Source of the DNA: Comamonadaceae bacterium
Lineage (GTDB): Bacteria; Pseudomonadota; Gammaproteobacteria; Burkholderiales; Burkholderiaceae_C
DNA length: 64,000 bases
Reading direction: 5' to 3'
Assembly (NCBI GenBank): GCA_013297875.1
Contig: JAAFIW010000023.1
Span: forward strand, 1-64,000
The translations under genes and the position numbers were made by a program. Shown here one piece after another: positions 1-8,799 of the stretch. How positions within the stretch are numbered: the first letter of the stretch is position 1; the number at the start of each line of letters is the position of its first letter. Below the pieces are notes generated by a model. That model was not told where the DNA came from. It searched no databases and saw only the letters and a list, made by a program, of their open reading frames with translations.

Positions 1-106
1 CTGTACCCGCTTCCTTGTCGCCTCGTCCATCGCCTTCTTGACCATGATTCATATCTCCAAACAACGCGTTGTAGACATAACGCATCGGGTCAAGATTGGT
101 TGTCAT
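1..106 (-). CDS. possible 5' end of a gene cut by the window edge
   Basis: An open frame starts with ATG at 104-106 and runs leftward off the window without a stop. The 35 visible residues begin MTTNLDPMRYVYNALFGD and are hydrophilic. I recognise no family. No clear ribosome-binding site precedes the ATG; the upstream 45 bases are AT-rich. It lies downstream of icmF on the same strand. It may be a real gene or chance. Confidence 0.3.
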   Translation of the reverse strand, partial: MTTNLDPMRYVYNALFGDMNHGQEGDGRGDKEAGT

Positions 107-153
107 GATTTATGAAAATATCAATAATACGTGGGCTACAGGGCTACAGCGTC

Positions 154-3100
154 CTACATATTCCGCCGGTACTGCCCCCCCACCTCAAATAGCGCATTCG
201 TGATCTGCCCCAGCGAGCACACGCGCACGGCGTCCATCAGCACCTCGAACACGTTCGCGTTATCAATCACGGCGGTTTGAAGCCGCTTGAGCATCGCCGG
301 TGATTCATCGGCATGCTCCGCATGAAACTCACCCAGCCGCCTGAGCTGCGACTGCTTTTCTTCATTCGTTGACCGCGCCAGCTCCAACTTTTCCATCACC
401 GTATCCCCATGCGGGTTGCGGAAGGTGTTGACGCCGATGATGGGGAGTTCGCCGGTGTGTTTGAGCATTTCGTAGTGCATGGATTCATCTTGAATCTTGC
501 CGCGCTGGTAGCCGGTTTCCATGGCACCCAGCACGCCGCCGCGCTCGGCGATGGCCTCGAATTCCTTGAGTACGGCTTCTTCCACCAGCTCGGTGAGTTC
601 TTCGATGATGAAGCTGCCTTGGCTGGGGTTTTCGTTTTTGGCCAGGCCCCATTCGCGGTTGATGATGAGCTGGATGGCCATGGCGCGGCGCACGGAATCT
701 TCGGTGGGCGTGGTGATGGCTTCGTCAAAGGCGTTGGTGTGCAGGCTGTTGCAGTTGTCGTAAATCGCAATCAGCGCCTGCAAGGTGGTGCGGATGTCGT
801 TGAACTGGATTTCTTGTGCGTGCAGGCTGCGGCCGCTGGTTTGAATGTGGTATTTCAGCTTCTGGCTGCGTTCATTCGCACCGTATTTCTCTTTCATGGC
901 CACTGCCCAGATGCGCCGGGCCACGCGGCCCATCACGGTGTATTCGGGGTCCATGCCGTTGCTGAAGAAGAAGCTCAGGTTGGGCGCGAAATCGTCGATG
1001 TGCATGCCGCGCGCCAGATAGGCTTCGACAAAGGTGAAGCCGTTAGACAGCGTGAAGGCCAGTTGCGAAATCGGGTTGGCACCGGCTTCGGCAATGTGGT
1101 AGCCGCTGATGCTCACGCTGTAGAAATTGCGCACGTTGTGGTGCACAAAATACTGCGCAATGTCGCCCATCACCTTCAGGCTGAACTCGGTGGAGAAGAT
1201 GCAGGTGTTCTGGCCCTGGTCTTCTTTCAAAATGTCGGCCTGCACCGTGCCGCGCACATTGGCCAGCACCCATTCGCGGATTTTTTGCGCTTCTGTGTCT
1301 GTGGGCTCGCGGTCGTTGTCGGTCTTGAACTTGTCCAGGTTCTGGTCGATGGCGGTGTTCATGAACATGGCCAGAATGCTGGGGGCCGGGCCGTTGATGG
1401 TCATGCTCACACTGGTTGACGGGCTGCACAGGTCAAAGCCGCCGTAGAGCACCTTCATGTCGTCCAAGGTGGCAATGCTCACGCCGCTGTTGCCCACCTT
1501 GCCGTAAATGTCGGGCCGCACGGCGGGGTCGTTGCCGTACAGAGTGACCGAGTCAAACGCGGTGGACAGGCGCTTGGCAGCCGTGCCGGAGCTGAGCAGT
1601 TTGAAGCGGGTATTGGTGCGAAAGGCATCGCCTTCGCCGGCAAACATGCGGGTGGGGTCTTCGCCCTCGCGTTTGAAGGCAAAGGTGCCAGCGGTGTAGG
1701 GGTAGCTGCCGGGCACGTTGTCCAGCATCAGCCACCGGAGCACGTCGCCATGGTCGGCATAGGTGGGCAGGCTGACTTTGCGGATGGGCGTGCCGCTCAG
1801 GCTTTTTGTGACGAGTGAGGTGCGGATTTCGGTGTCGCGGATCTTCACCACGTATTCCTCGCCCGCATAGGCTTGCTGCATTTGCGGCCACTGGGCCAGC
1901 AGCTTCTTGGCGGCGGGGTCTTGCATGGCCTGGCGTTGCGTGGCCAGGTCGGTCACGGCCTCTACCGCGCGGGTTTTGGCGGGGTTGGCGGCTGTGAGCA
2001 TGCGGGCGGAGGCTTGCAGTTGCGCAATCTCTCGGGCCAGCTGGGCTTGGGTGTTGGCGCGGGCTTTGTAGCCGCGCACGGTGTCGCTGATTTCTGCGAG
2101 GTAGCGGGTGCGTGCGGCGGGTACGACGGGCGACTGGTTGGTGCTGTGGCGTACGTTCTGCGGGGGCAGGGTGCCTTCGCTGAGCGGAACACCCAGCGCC
2201 TTCAAGCGCGGCTTCATGGCTTGGTACAGCGCGGTCACACCGTCGTCGTTGAAGCGGGCGGCCATGGTGCCAAACACGGGCATTTGCTCCATCGGCGTGG
2301 TCCAGGCTTCCTTGTTGCGCTGCACTTGTTTGGACACGTCGCGCAACGCGTCCAGCGCGCCCTTGCGGTCGAATTTGTTGATGGCCACGAACTCGGCAAA
2401 GTCCAGCATGTCAATTTTTTCCAGCTGGCTGGCCGCGCCGAATTCGGGGGTCATCACGTACACCGGCACATCGACCAGCGGCGCAATGGCGGCGTCGCCC
2501 TGGCCGATGCCACTCGTTTCGACAATGATCAGATCGAAGCCTGCGCACTTGCAGGCGGCAATCACGTCGGGCAGGGCTTGGGAGATTTCGGAGCCGAAGT
2601 CGCGGGTGGCCAGGCTGCGCATGAATACTCTTGCTTGACTCTCTGACTGACTCCCTCCCCTTCCGGGGGAGGGGGGGGTGGGGGCAGGGTGTGAGGCGGT
2701 TTTTTCCTGGGACGGGTCGGCGCGCTGCCCCCATCCCAACCTTCCCCCGGGAGGGGAAGGGGCTAAGTCAGGGGATGGAGCTGTCGCCCATGGTGCAATC
2801 GCGTTCATGCGGATGCGGTCGCCCAGCAACGCCCCGCCAGATTTGCGGCGGCTGGGGTCAATCGAGATCACGGCGATACGCAAGCTGTCGTTTTGATCGA
2901 GCCGTAGGCGGCGGATCAACTCGTCGGTGAGCGACGATTTGCCAGCACCGCCGGTGCCAGTGATGCCCACAACCGCTATTTTTTTAGTAGCTGCTTCAGC
3001 AACTAATTCATGGGCTAGAGCCGGATTTAGCTTAGAACTCTCGATAGCGGTGAGCATTTGGGCCAGCTTGCGCCAAGCTGCCTCGCTGTGGCCTTGAATG

Positions 3101-3591
3101 TTTGCCAGTGCCGCGGGCGCGTGGCCGCCCAAGTCCCGATCACAGCGCATCACCATCTCGCCAATCATCCCCTGCAGCCCCATGCGTTGACCGTCTTCCG
3201 GGCTGTAGATGCGCGTGACGCCATAGGCCTGCAACTCACGAATTTCAGCCGGCACGATCACGCCGCCGCCGCCGCCAAACACCTGAATGTGCTCACCGCC
3301 CCGCGCCCGCAGCAAATCCACCATGTACTTGAAATACTCCACATGGCCGCCCTGGTAGCTGCTGATGGCGATGCCTTGCACGTCTTCCTGCAAAGCGGCC
3401 GTGACGACCTCATCCACACTTCGGTTATGCCCCAGATGAATCACCTCGGCACCCATACCCTGCAAGATGCGCCGCATGATGTTGATGGCGGCGTCGTGCC
3501 CGTCAAACAGGCTGGCCGCAGTGACGAAGCGCACCTTGTGCGTGGGGCGGTAGCTGGCCAGGGCTTTGAATTCGGCGGATAGGTCGGTCAT
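154..3591 (-). CDS. icmF: fused isobutyryl-CoA mutase IcmF (B12 domain, G-protein chaperone, mutase)
   Basis: Adenosylcobalamin-dependent acyl-CoA mutase that interconverts isobutyryl-CoA and n-butyryl-CoA (some members act on pivalyl-CoA), with its own GTPase repair chaperone in one cytoplasmic chain. Order of domains: B12-binding domain about 18-150 with the DGHDAA base-off motif (30-35) and SSYQGGH; MeaB/MeaI-like G domain about 205-450 with P-loop GTGGAGKS (212-219) and NKFD; mutase barrel about 560-1145. At 1145 residues it is about 50 longer than the roughly 1093 I recall for IcmF. The excess is a Pro/Gly/Ser-rich stretch at residues about 266-319, between RIRMNAI and [10 protein letters not shown], and it coincides with a GC-rich palindromic repeat. 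The interdomain linker just before the P-loop (about 190-204) is encoded by a copy of the 42-bp dispersed element. Neither disrupts the frame. Function call is strong; effect of the inserts is unknown. Confidence 0.95.
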   Translation of the reverse strand: MTDLSAEFKALASYRPTHKVRFVTAASLFDGHDAAINIMRRILQGMGAEVIHLGHNRSVDEVVTAALQEDVQGIAISSYQGGHVEYFKYMVDLLRARGGEHIQVFGGGGGVIVPAEIRELQAYGVTRIYSPEDGQRMGLQGMIGEMVMRCDRDLGGHAPAALANIQGHSEAAWRKLAQMLTAIESSKLNPALAHELVAEAATKKIAVVGITGTGGAGKSSLTDELIRRLRLDQNDSLRIAVISIDPSRRKSGGALLGDRIRMNAIAPWATAPSPDLAPSPPGGRLGWGQRADPSQEKTASHPAPTPPSPGRGGSQSESQARVFMRSLATRDFGSEISQALPDVIAACKCAGFDLIIVETSGIGQGDAAIAPLVDVPVYVMTPEFGAASQLEKIDMLDFAEFVAINKFDRKGALDALRDVSKQVQRNKEAWTTPMEQMPVFGTMAARFNDDGVTALYQAMKPRLKALGVPLSEGTLPPQNVRHSTNQSPVVPAARTRYLAEISDTVRGYKARANTQAQLAREIAQLQASARMLTAANPAKTRAVEAVTDLATQRQAMQDPAAKKLLAQWPQMQQAYAGEEYVVKIRDTEIRTSLVTKSLSGTPIRKVSLPTYADHGDVLRWLMLDNVPGSYPYTAGTFAFKREGEDPTRMFAGEGDAFRTNTRFKLLSSGTAAKRLSTAFDSVTLYGNDPAVRPDIYGKVGNSGVSIATLDDMKVLYGGFDLCSPSTSVSMTINGPAPSILAMFMNTAIDQNLDKFKTDNDREPTDTEAQKIREWVLANVRGTVQADILKEDQGQNTCIFSTEFSLKVMGDIAQYFVHHNVRNFYSVSISGYHIAEAGANPISQLAFTLSNGFTFVEAYLARGMHIDDFAPNLSFFFSNGMDPEYTVMGRVARRIWAVAMKEKYGANERSQKLKYHIQTSGRSLHAQEIQFNDIRTTLQALIAIYDNCNSLHTNAFDEAITTPTEDSVRRAMAIQLIINREWGLAKNENPSQGSFIIEELTELVEEAVLKEFEAIAERGGVLGAMETGYQRGKIQDESMHYEMLKHTGELPIIGVNTFRNPHGDTVMEKLELARSTNEEKQSQLRRLGEFHAEHADESPAMLKRLQTAVIDNANVFEVLMDAVRVCSLGQITNALFEVGGQYRRNM
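2651..2763. repeat. GC-rich palindromic repeat, copy 1, inside icmF
   Basis: Two GC-rich half-units face each other: one rich in CCCTCCCCTTCCGGGGGAGG at the left and one with CCTTCCCCCGGGAGGGGAAG at the right, with GTGGGGGCAG and CTGCCCCCAT as complementary inner arms. The same design occurs at 44258-44360 (intergenic) and 63106-63200 (inside cysN). Here it is read through in frame and supplies most of an extra roughly 54-residue segment of IcmF. Confidence 0.85.
2975..3016 (+). repeat. 42-bp dispersed element inside icmF
   Basis: Aligned without gaps to the intergenic copy at 47259-47300 it matches at about 32 of 42 positions, including GCTATTTTTT at the left end, the core TAGCTGCTT and CATGGGCT at the right end. 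It is translated on the minus strand as part of the linker between the B12 domain and the P-loop of IcmF. Confidence 0.75.
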
Positions 3592-3620
3592 GGTTTTGCT
3601 TTCGTCAATTCGGGGTCAAT

Positions 3621-3724
3621 GAACGCAGAGGACGCAAAAAATTCGCAGAGGACGCAAAAGGAATCCCAAAATCTTTGGATGTCCTTCTGCGCTCTCTGCG
3701 TCATCTTCGCGTCCTCTGCGTTCT
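3621..3724. repeat. GCAGAGGACGC hairpin repeat, copy 1
   Basis: The left half holds two direct copies of CGCAGAGGACGCAAAA. The right half holds the inverted versions (TCTGCGCTCTCTGCGTC and TTCGCGTCCTCTGCGTTC), so the unit can fold into a long double-motif hairpin. It fills the space between icmF and the PPK2 gene and starts 30 bp upstream of the icmF start codon. Matching units lie at 61898-62016 and 63855-63969. Confidence 0.85.
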
Positions 3725-3742
3725 AGCGGTTCGGTCTCCTGG

Positions 3743-4588
3743 CTACGCAATCACCAAACCCTTGAGCGCAGGGTCGCCCTCCGGATAGCGCAAGTCCAGC
3801 CCCGCCAGCGTGTCGCGCACCACGGTGGCGATCATCAGGTTGCGGTGGGTTTTGGAGTTGGCCGGCACGATGATCCAAGGGGCGCAGGCGGTGTGGGTGG
3901 CGGCCAGTAAGGCGGCGTAGGCCTTTTGATAGTCGGGCCATTGCTTGCGGGACTCGATGTCGCTGGCTGCAAATTTCCAGTGCTTGGCGGGGTCGTCCAG
4001 CCGCTCTTGCAGGCGCTGGCGTTGCTCTTCAAAGCCGATGTGCAGCATGAACTTCAAGATCACGGTGCCGGTTTCGGTGAGCATGCGTTCAAAGTCGTTG
4101 ATGTGGGCGTAGCGCTGCTCGGTCTGCTTGGGCGTGATCCACTTGTTGACGACGGGCACCAGCACATCTTCATAGTGGCTGCGGTTGAAAATCATCACCT
4201 CGCCGTTGCCCGGCATGCGCTGGTGGATGCGCCACAAATAGTCGTGCGCGCGCTCATGCTCGGTGGGTGCTTTCCAGCCCACGGTGTGCATGCCCAGCGG
4301 GCTCACGCGGCCAAATACGCCGCGAACCGTGCCGTCTTTGCCGGCCGTGTCGGTGCCCTGCAGCACCACCAAGAGCTTGCGGCGGCCGTCGGCGTAGAAC
4401 TTGTCTTGCAGCACGTCAATTTCTACCGCCAATTGGTCAACGGCTGCTTTGTCGGCTTCTTTGTTGCCGCTGGACCATGGCTTGGCGGCGGGGTCGAAGT
4501 CTTGCAGCTTGACGGGCTTGGCACCGCTGGGCTGCCAGTCGGTCAGGCGGGGAGTGGGTGACTTTTTGGTATCTGATGAGCTGGCCAT
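3743..4588 (-). CDS. ppk2: PPK2-family polyphosphate:nucleotide phosphotransferase
   Basis: Transfers phosphate between polyphosphate and nucleotides in the cytoplasm. The P-loop is GTDTAGKDGT (78-87) and the Walker B-like motif is FNRSHYEDVLV (134-144), followed by the lid-like segment and the RLDDPAKHWKF region typical of one-domain PPK2 enzymes. The length of 281 residues is normal. The FNRSHYEDVLV variant is, from memory, the form seen in class III PPK2 enzymes that phosphorylate both AMP and ADP; that assignment is inference. The gene stands alone between a hairpin repeat and the terminator of the TRAP operon. Confidence 0.9.
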   Translation of the reverse strand: MASSSDTKKSPTPRLTDWQPSGAKPVKLQDFDPAAKPWSSGNKEADKAAVDQLAVEIDVLQDKFYADGRRKLLVVLQGTDTAGKDGTVRGVFGRVSPLGMHTVGWKAPTEHERAHDYLWRIHQRMPGNGEVMIFNRSHYEDVLVPVVNKWITPKQTEQRYAHINDFERMLTETGTVILKFMLHIGFEEQRQRLQERLDDPAKHWKFAASDIESRKQWPDYQKAYAALLAATHTACAPWIIVPANSKTHRNLMIATVVRDTLAGLDLRYPEGDPALKGLVIA

Positions 4589-4666
4589 GCGGTTTCCAAT
4601 CGGTGGTTGACGTTGACGTAAACGTCAATCTGAGTGTAATGCCAAGCGGTTCCCATCGTCTACAAA

Positions 4667-4696
4667 GAACAAGGAGCGCCTGGGCGCTCCTTGTTC
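4667..4696 (-). terminator. rho-independent-like terminator of the TRAP operon
   Basis: A perfect 13-bp stem (GAACAAGGAGCGC and its complement) with a four-base loop lies 40 bp past the dctM stop codon on the minus strand. The following T-run is short, so it may be only moderately efficient. It also separates the operon from ppk2. Confidence 0.7.
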
Positions 4697-4736
4697 GAGG
4701 GGAACACTATCCCGGCGTGGGGACGGACTATGCGAA

Positions 4737-6758
4737 CTACTTGTACAACACACCCGGCAGCCACATGCCGATGGCCGGGAACATGTATAGCAACACGATG
4801 GCCAGAATCTGGATGCCCATGAACGGCAGCATGCCCGCAAAAATCTGGTTCAAGGTCACATGCTTGGGGGCCACGCCCTTGAGGTAGAACGCACTCATGG
4901 CCACCGGCGGGCTCAAGAAGGCCGTCTGCAGGTTCAGCGCGACCAACAGGCCGAAGAAGAGCGGATCCACCCCGAAGTCGTCCAGCAGCGGAATGAAAAT
5001 CGGCATGAAGATCACGATGATCTCGGTCCATTCCAGCGGCCAGCCCAGGATGAAGATGATGACCTGACTGAGAATCAGGAATTCGGTCTTGGTCAGGTTC
5101 ATGCCCAGCACCCATTGCTCCACCAGTGCCTGGCCGCCCAGCAGCGCAAAAGCGGCCGAGAAGATGGCCGAGCCCACGAACAGCCAGCACACCATGGCGC
5201 TGGTTTTGGCAGTGAGGAACACGCTTTCCTTGACCACGCTCATGGTGAGCTGGCGGTAAGCGATGGCCAGCAAAAAGCCGCCCATCGCGCCCACGGCGGC
5301 TGCTTCGGTGGGTGTGGTCAGGCCAAACACGATGGAGCCCAGCACCGCCAGAATCAGCACCATCAGCGGGAAGAAGCTGGTCAGCAGCATCTTGAAGATT
5401 TCAAAGCGCGCGTAGCTCAAGATGCCGTAGAACACGGCCAGGGCGAGCGCGCCAACCCCCAGACCGATCCAGAAGCCCTGCGGCGCGGGCTGGGTGGTGG
5501 CGGCGGCTGGCGAAGCACCGGCGGCGGCAGGCTTTGCAGACGCTTTGCTGGTGTCCGGCGCAGCACCGGGCGGCAACGCAACCGCGTCGTTGGCTGCGCC
5601 GGGGGGCTCGCTCAGGCCTTTGTCGGCATTGGGTGGCTCGCTCAAACCACCCGATGCGGGAGGTTCAGCCAGACCACCTGATGCCGGTGGCTCAGCCAAA
5701 CCACCAGCTTGGGCAGGCTCGGCCAGCCCCGAACTTGATGATGCAGCGCCGGTGCCCATGGGCTGCAGTTGCTCGTAGGTTTCCACTGCAGTGACGCGCG
5801 TGGCACTTTGGTAGCTGAGCACGGCCACTACCGCAAACAGCAGCAGCGGCGTGAGCGCAATACCCAACTGGCGCAGCATGTAGCCGGTGGACACCCCGTG
5901 GTTGTTGGCACCCTTGAGGCCCCGGATCAGCCCACCCACAGCCCAGGCGTTGGCCGTAGCCCCCAGGCGCGTGAGCAGCGCGGGCAGCGGCACCACCCGT
6001 TGCTCGGCGCTCAACGGCGGGGCCCAGGCGGGCTTGATCTTGGCGACAATGATCACGTACACGATGTACAGGCCGGCCAGCATGATGCCGGGGAAAAATG
6101 CACCCGCGTACAGCTTGACCACTGACACACCGGCAGTGGCACCGTAGACGATGAGCAGCACCGACGGCGGAATCAAAATGCCCAAGCAACCGCCAGCGGT
6201 GATGGCGCCAGCGGTCAGGCGCACGTCATAGCCCGCGCGCAGCATCTGCGGCATGGCCAACAAGCCCATCAGCGTGACCACTGCGCCCACGATGCCGGTG
6301 GCGGTGGCAAAGATCGCGCAGGTCACCAGCGTGGCCACTGCCAGCGAGCCGGGTACCCGGGCCAGTGCCAGGTGCAGGCTATGGAACAGTTTTTCGATCA
6401 GGTTGGCGCGCTCCACCAGATAGCCCATGAAGACGAACAGGGGAATGGAGATCAGCACGTCATTGCTCATGACCGCGAAGGCGCGCTGCACCATCAAGTC
6501 CAGCGTCTGGCGGATCGCGCCTGCAGAGGTCTGATCGCCCGAGTGGTAGGCAAAAAACGCAAACATCATGCCCATACCCATGAGCGTGAAGGCGGTCGGA
6601 AAGCCCAGCATGATGGCCACCACCACCAGCGAGAGCATGAGCAGGCCGTAGTGTCCGTTGGTCATGGTGGGCACGCTGATCACCATGTACAGCACACCCA
6701 CCAAAATAAGTGCCATCAGGCCGAAGCCAAACCAGAGTTCTTTGCGGATGGTCATCAC
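4737..6758 (-). CDS. dctM: TRAP transporter large permease DctM with long internal insertion
   Basis: Membrane subunit that drives sodium-coupled uptake of an organic acid delivered by DctP. The N-terminal half (about 30-245) and the C-terminal half (about 455-673, starting near GLTTPTEAAAVGA) are normal DctM transmembrane regions. Between them is an extra segment of about 200 residues: a soluble stretch, one more predicted membrane helix (about 298-316), a low-complexity linker with tandem GLAEPPASG units (about 344-386) and an Ala/Pro-rich tail. This makes the protein 673 residues against about 430 for a plain DctM. The start overlaps the dctQ stop by four bases, so the two are translationally coupled. 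ATG codons 1 and 2 are both possible starts. Confidence 0.9.
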   Translation of the reverse strand: MMTIRKELWFGFGLMALILVGVLYMVISVPTMTNGHYGLLMLSLVVVAIMLGFPTAFTLMGMGMMFAFFAYHSGDQTSAGAIRQTLDLMVQRAFAVMSNDVLISIPLFVFMGYLVERANLIEKLFHSLHLALARVPGSLAVATLVTCAIFATATGIVGAVVTLMGLLAMPQMLRAGYDVRLTAGAITAGGCLGILIPPSVLLIVYGATAGVSVVKLYAGAFFPGIMLAGLYIVYVIIVAKIKPAWAPPLSAEQRVVPLPALLTRLGATANAWAVGGLIRGLKGANNHGVSTGYMLRQLGIALTPLLLFAVVAVLSYQSATRVTAVETYEQLQPMGTGAASSSSGLAEPAQAGGLAEPPASGGLAEPPASGGLSEPPNADKGLSEPPGAANDAVALPPGAAPDTSKASAKPAAAGASPAAATTQPAPQGFWIGLGVGALALAVFYGILSYARFEIFKMLLTSFFPLMVLILAVLGSIVFGLTTPTEAAAVGAMGGFLLAIAYRQLTMSVVKESVFLTAKTSAMVCWLFVGSAIFSAAFALLGGQALVEQWVLGMNLTKTEFLILSQVIIFILGWPLEWTEIIVIFMPIFIPLLDDFGVDPLFFGLLVALNLQTAFLSPPVAMSAFYLKGVAPKHVTLNQIFAGMLPFMGIQILAIVLLYMFPAIGMWLPGVLYK
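5605..5745 (-). repeat. 27-bp tandem repeat inside dctM
   Basis: About five imperfect units coding for GLAEPPASG / GLSEPPNAD follow each other in frame. It is coding DNA for a flexible linker and not a CRISPR array, because there are no unique spacers. Confidence 0.8.
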
Positions 6759-7387
6759 TGGCCGCCTTTCTGCTGCACCACCAGACGGTCCAGGCTTTCG
6801 ATGTCACCGTCTTTCACGTTGACCATCTCCTTGAGTTTGTCTACATCCACCTCTTGCACATCGTCTTCCCGGGTGGGCCATTCCCCGGTCTTCAGGCAAA
6901 TGACGCAGCGCACGATTTCCACCAGGCCTTGCAGCAGCAACATGGCCCCGGCAACCGGCACCACAAACTTGAACGGATAGACCGGTAGCGGATCGGCGTT
7001 GAAGGTTTGTTCGCGAATGGCCAATGAATCGTTGGCAAATGTCCAACCGGCCCAGGTGAGCGCCAGGATGCCTGGCAGGAAGAACAGGATGTATAGCGTG
7101 AGGTCAACGCTGGCTTGCGTGCGCGGTTTGAAAAAACCGTAGAGCACATCGCCGCGCACATGGCCGTTTTTGGCCAATGTGTAAGCGCCAGCCGACATGA
7201 AGAGCAGGCCGTACAGCATGATTTGGGCGTCCAGCACCCACGCGTTCGGCTTGTTGAGCACATAGCGCGAGAACACCTCTGCACAGATGAGCGCGGTGAG
7301 CACGACAACCGACCACGCGCAAAGCTTGCCAAACCAGGTGGAGAGGCGATCCACCGTCCAAAGAAATTGTTGCATCAAGGCTCCCAC
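6755..7387 (-). CDS. dctQ: TRAP transporter small permease DctQ
   Basis: Four-helix membrane subunit of the TRAP transporter, 210 residues. Hydrophobic segments lie at about 20-40, 50-68, 90-115 and 135-155 with the family-like AEVFSRYVLNKPNAWV segment. The last third is a hydrophilic tail of about 45 residues. It is followed by dctM with a four-base ATGA overlap and preceded by dctP, with an attenuator hairpin in the gap. Confidence 0.92.
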   Translation of the reverse strand: MGALMQQFLWTVDRLSTWFGKLCAWSVVVLTALICAEVFSRYVLNKPNAWVLDAQIMLYGLLFMSAGAYTLAKNGHVRGDVLYGFFKPRTQASVDLTLYILFFLPGILALTWAGWTFANDSLAIREQTFNADPLPVYPFKFVVPVAGAMLLLQGLVEIVRCVICLKTGEWPTREDDVQEVDVDKLKEMVNVKDGDIESLDRLVVQQKGGQ

Positions 7388-7388
7388 T

Positions 7389-7448
7389 GAAAAAAGAAGG
7401 GGCGCCCGCAGCGCCCCGAAGAGATAGGGTGCTGCACAGCACCCGATT
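7389..7448 (-). terminator. intercistronic hairpins between dctP and dctQ
   Basis: Reading the minus strand after dctP there are two stems: GGGTGCT/AGCACCC (7427-7444) and GGGGCGC/GCGCCCC (7399-7417). The second is followed by a T-rich run (7390-7397). This arrangement is expected to stop part of the transcripts, so that the binding protein DctP is made in excess over the permease subunits. Confidence 0.7.
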
Positions 7449-7462
7449 CGGAAAGCGCAGGA

Positions 7463-8578
7463 TCAGCTCTTGGCACCCTTGCCGAAGTAATGGTTGTAGG
7501 CCATTTTGAAATCGACCAAGTAGTCGTTTTGCCAGGCACCCGCCCGCTGCGCGAAGGCACGCTGGCTATCCAGAATTTTCTTGAACAGTGGGTTCTCACC
7601 GCCCTTTTTGGCAATGATCTTGTCCCAGGCGGCCAGCTGGGCGCGCAAGATCGCATCGGGTGTTTTGTAGAACTTCACACCCTGGTTCTTCAGCTCGGTG
7701 TAGTCGGTGGAGTTGCGCTGAATGGCTTTCCAGCTCATATCGGCACTGGCTGCCTGCACCGCGTAGTCGATGATGGCTTTCAGCTCGGCTGGCAGCGCAG
7801 CCAGCTTGCCGGTGTTGAACAAGATCTCGAATTGCTCGCCACTTTGGTGAAAGCTTTGCAGCATGCAGTTCTTGACCACGTCAGGAAAGCCTAGCAGCTT
7901 GTCGGAGCTGGCGTTGTTGAACTCGGCACCGTCAATCAGGCCGCGGTCTAGCGCGGGCACGATCTCGCCACCGGGCAGCGGGTTCACCGCCGCGCCCATT
8001 TCGGTGTACATGTCCACCGCCAGGCCCACTGTGCGGAATTTCACACCCTTCAAATCATCAACCTTGGCAATGGGCTTTTTGAACCAGCCAAAGGGCTGTG
8101 TGGGCATGGGGCCATACAGGTAAGAGGTGACCTCCAGGTTCAGGCTCTTGTAAATCTCTGCCAGCAGGTCTTTGCCACCGCCGTAGTTGTGCCAGGCCAG
8201 CACCATGTTGGGGTCCATGCCGAATGCGGGGCCAGAGCCCCATAGGGCTAGGGCCGAGTTTTTGCCGTAGTGATACGCCACCACGCCATGGCCGCCGTCC
8301 AGCGTGCCCTTGGCCACCGCGTCGAGCAACTGAAAGGCTGGCACGACCGAGCCCGAGGGCAGCACTTCAATCTTCAGCTTGCCACTGGCCATGTCGTTGA
8401 CTTTTTTGGCAAAGTCGTTGGCATATTCGTGAAAAATATCTTTGGCGGGCCAGGTGCTTTGAAAACGCAGCGAGGTGGTGGTTTGCGCGGTGGCCACTAT
8501 CGGTGCGGACACGGCACCGGCTGCAATGGCAGCGCCTTTCAGCAGGCCACGGCGGCGAGGCATTTTGGAATCAGTCAT
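7463..8578 (-). CDS. dctP: TRAP transporter periplasmic substrate-binding protein DctP
   Basis: Binds an organic acid in the periplasm and hands it to DctQM. I place the start at the ATG at 8576-8578, preceded by GGAGA, giving 371 residues that begin MTDSKMPRRRGLLKG; the twin-arginine-like leader runs to about ATAQ. An upstream in-frame start at 8659 has no support. Family motifs include the conserved FRTVGLAVDMYTEMGA region with the carboxylate-binding arginine, and the RGLIDGAEFNNASSD region. The sequence reminds me of the alpha-keto acid/mannitol-type branch of DctP proteins, but the substrate cannot be read from sequence. First gene of dctPQM. Confidence 0.9.
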   Translation of the reverse strand: MTDSKMPRRRGLLKGAAIAAGAVSAPIVATAQTTTSLRFQSTWPAKDIFHEYANDFAKKVNDMASGKLKIEVLPSGSVVPAFQLLDAVAKGTLDGGHGVVAYHYGKNSALALWGSGPAFGMDPNMVLAWHNYGGGKDLLAEIYKSLNLEVTSYLYGPMPTQPFGWFKKPIAKVDDLKGVKFRTVGLAVDMYTEMGAAVNPLPGGEIVPALDRGLIDGAEFNNASSDKLLGFPDVVKNCMLQSFHQSGEQFEILFNTGKLAALPAELKAIIDYAVQAASADMSWKAIQRNSTDYTELKNQGVKFYKTPDAILRAQLAAWDKIIAKKGGENPLFKKILDSQRAFAQRAGAWQNDYLVDFKMAYNHYFGKGAKS

Positions 8579-8726
8579 GGTTTGTCTCCAGTTTAAAAGT
8601 TGTTTTACGCAATTCAATTTATGTCGATCGTCAGGTGTCGCACAGCGGGTATTTCCCAATCAAACGGCGGGGTACATTGAGCCGGAGCGCGCTCTAGAAT
8701 CAAAATTTAAGGCTTAAATGGCTACT

Positions 8727-8768
8727 AGCCCTTGTTAAATAAGCTCAGTCAGCTATCAAAAAAATAGC
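8727..8768 (-). repeat. 42-bp dispersed element upstream of dctP
   Basis: Reverse-orientation copy, from AGCCCTTG to AAATAGC, between the divergent dctP and rhodanese genes. Its core is degenerate (GCTCAGTCAGCTAT). Confidence 0.7.
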
Positions 8769-8799
8769 AAATTCGACGCTGGCAAAATACTGACAATCG

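Noticed and set aside
409-1419. Long open frame on the plus strand inside icmF
   Set aside because: Antisense shadow of a GC-rich gene; its translation has the His/Val/Gly-rich look of reversed codons and no family motif.
5605-5745. Regular repeats in dctM considered as CRISPR or iterons
   Set aside because: In frame, no spacers, codes for a low-complexity linker.
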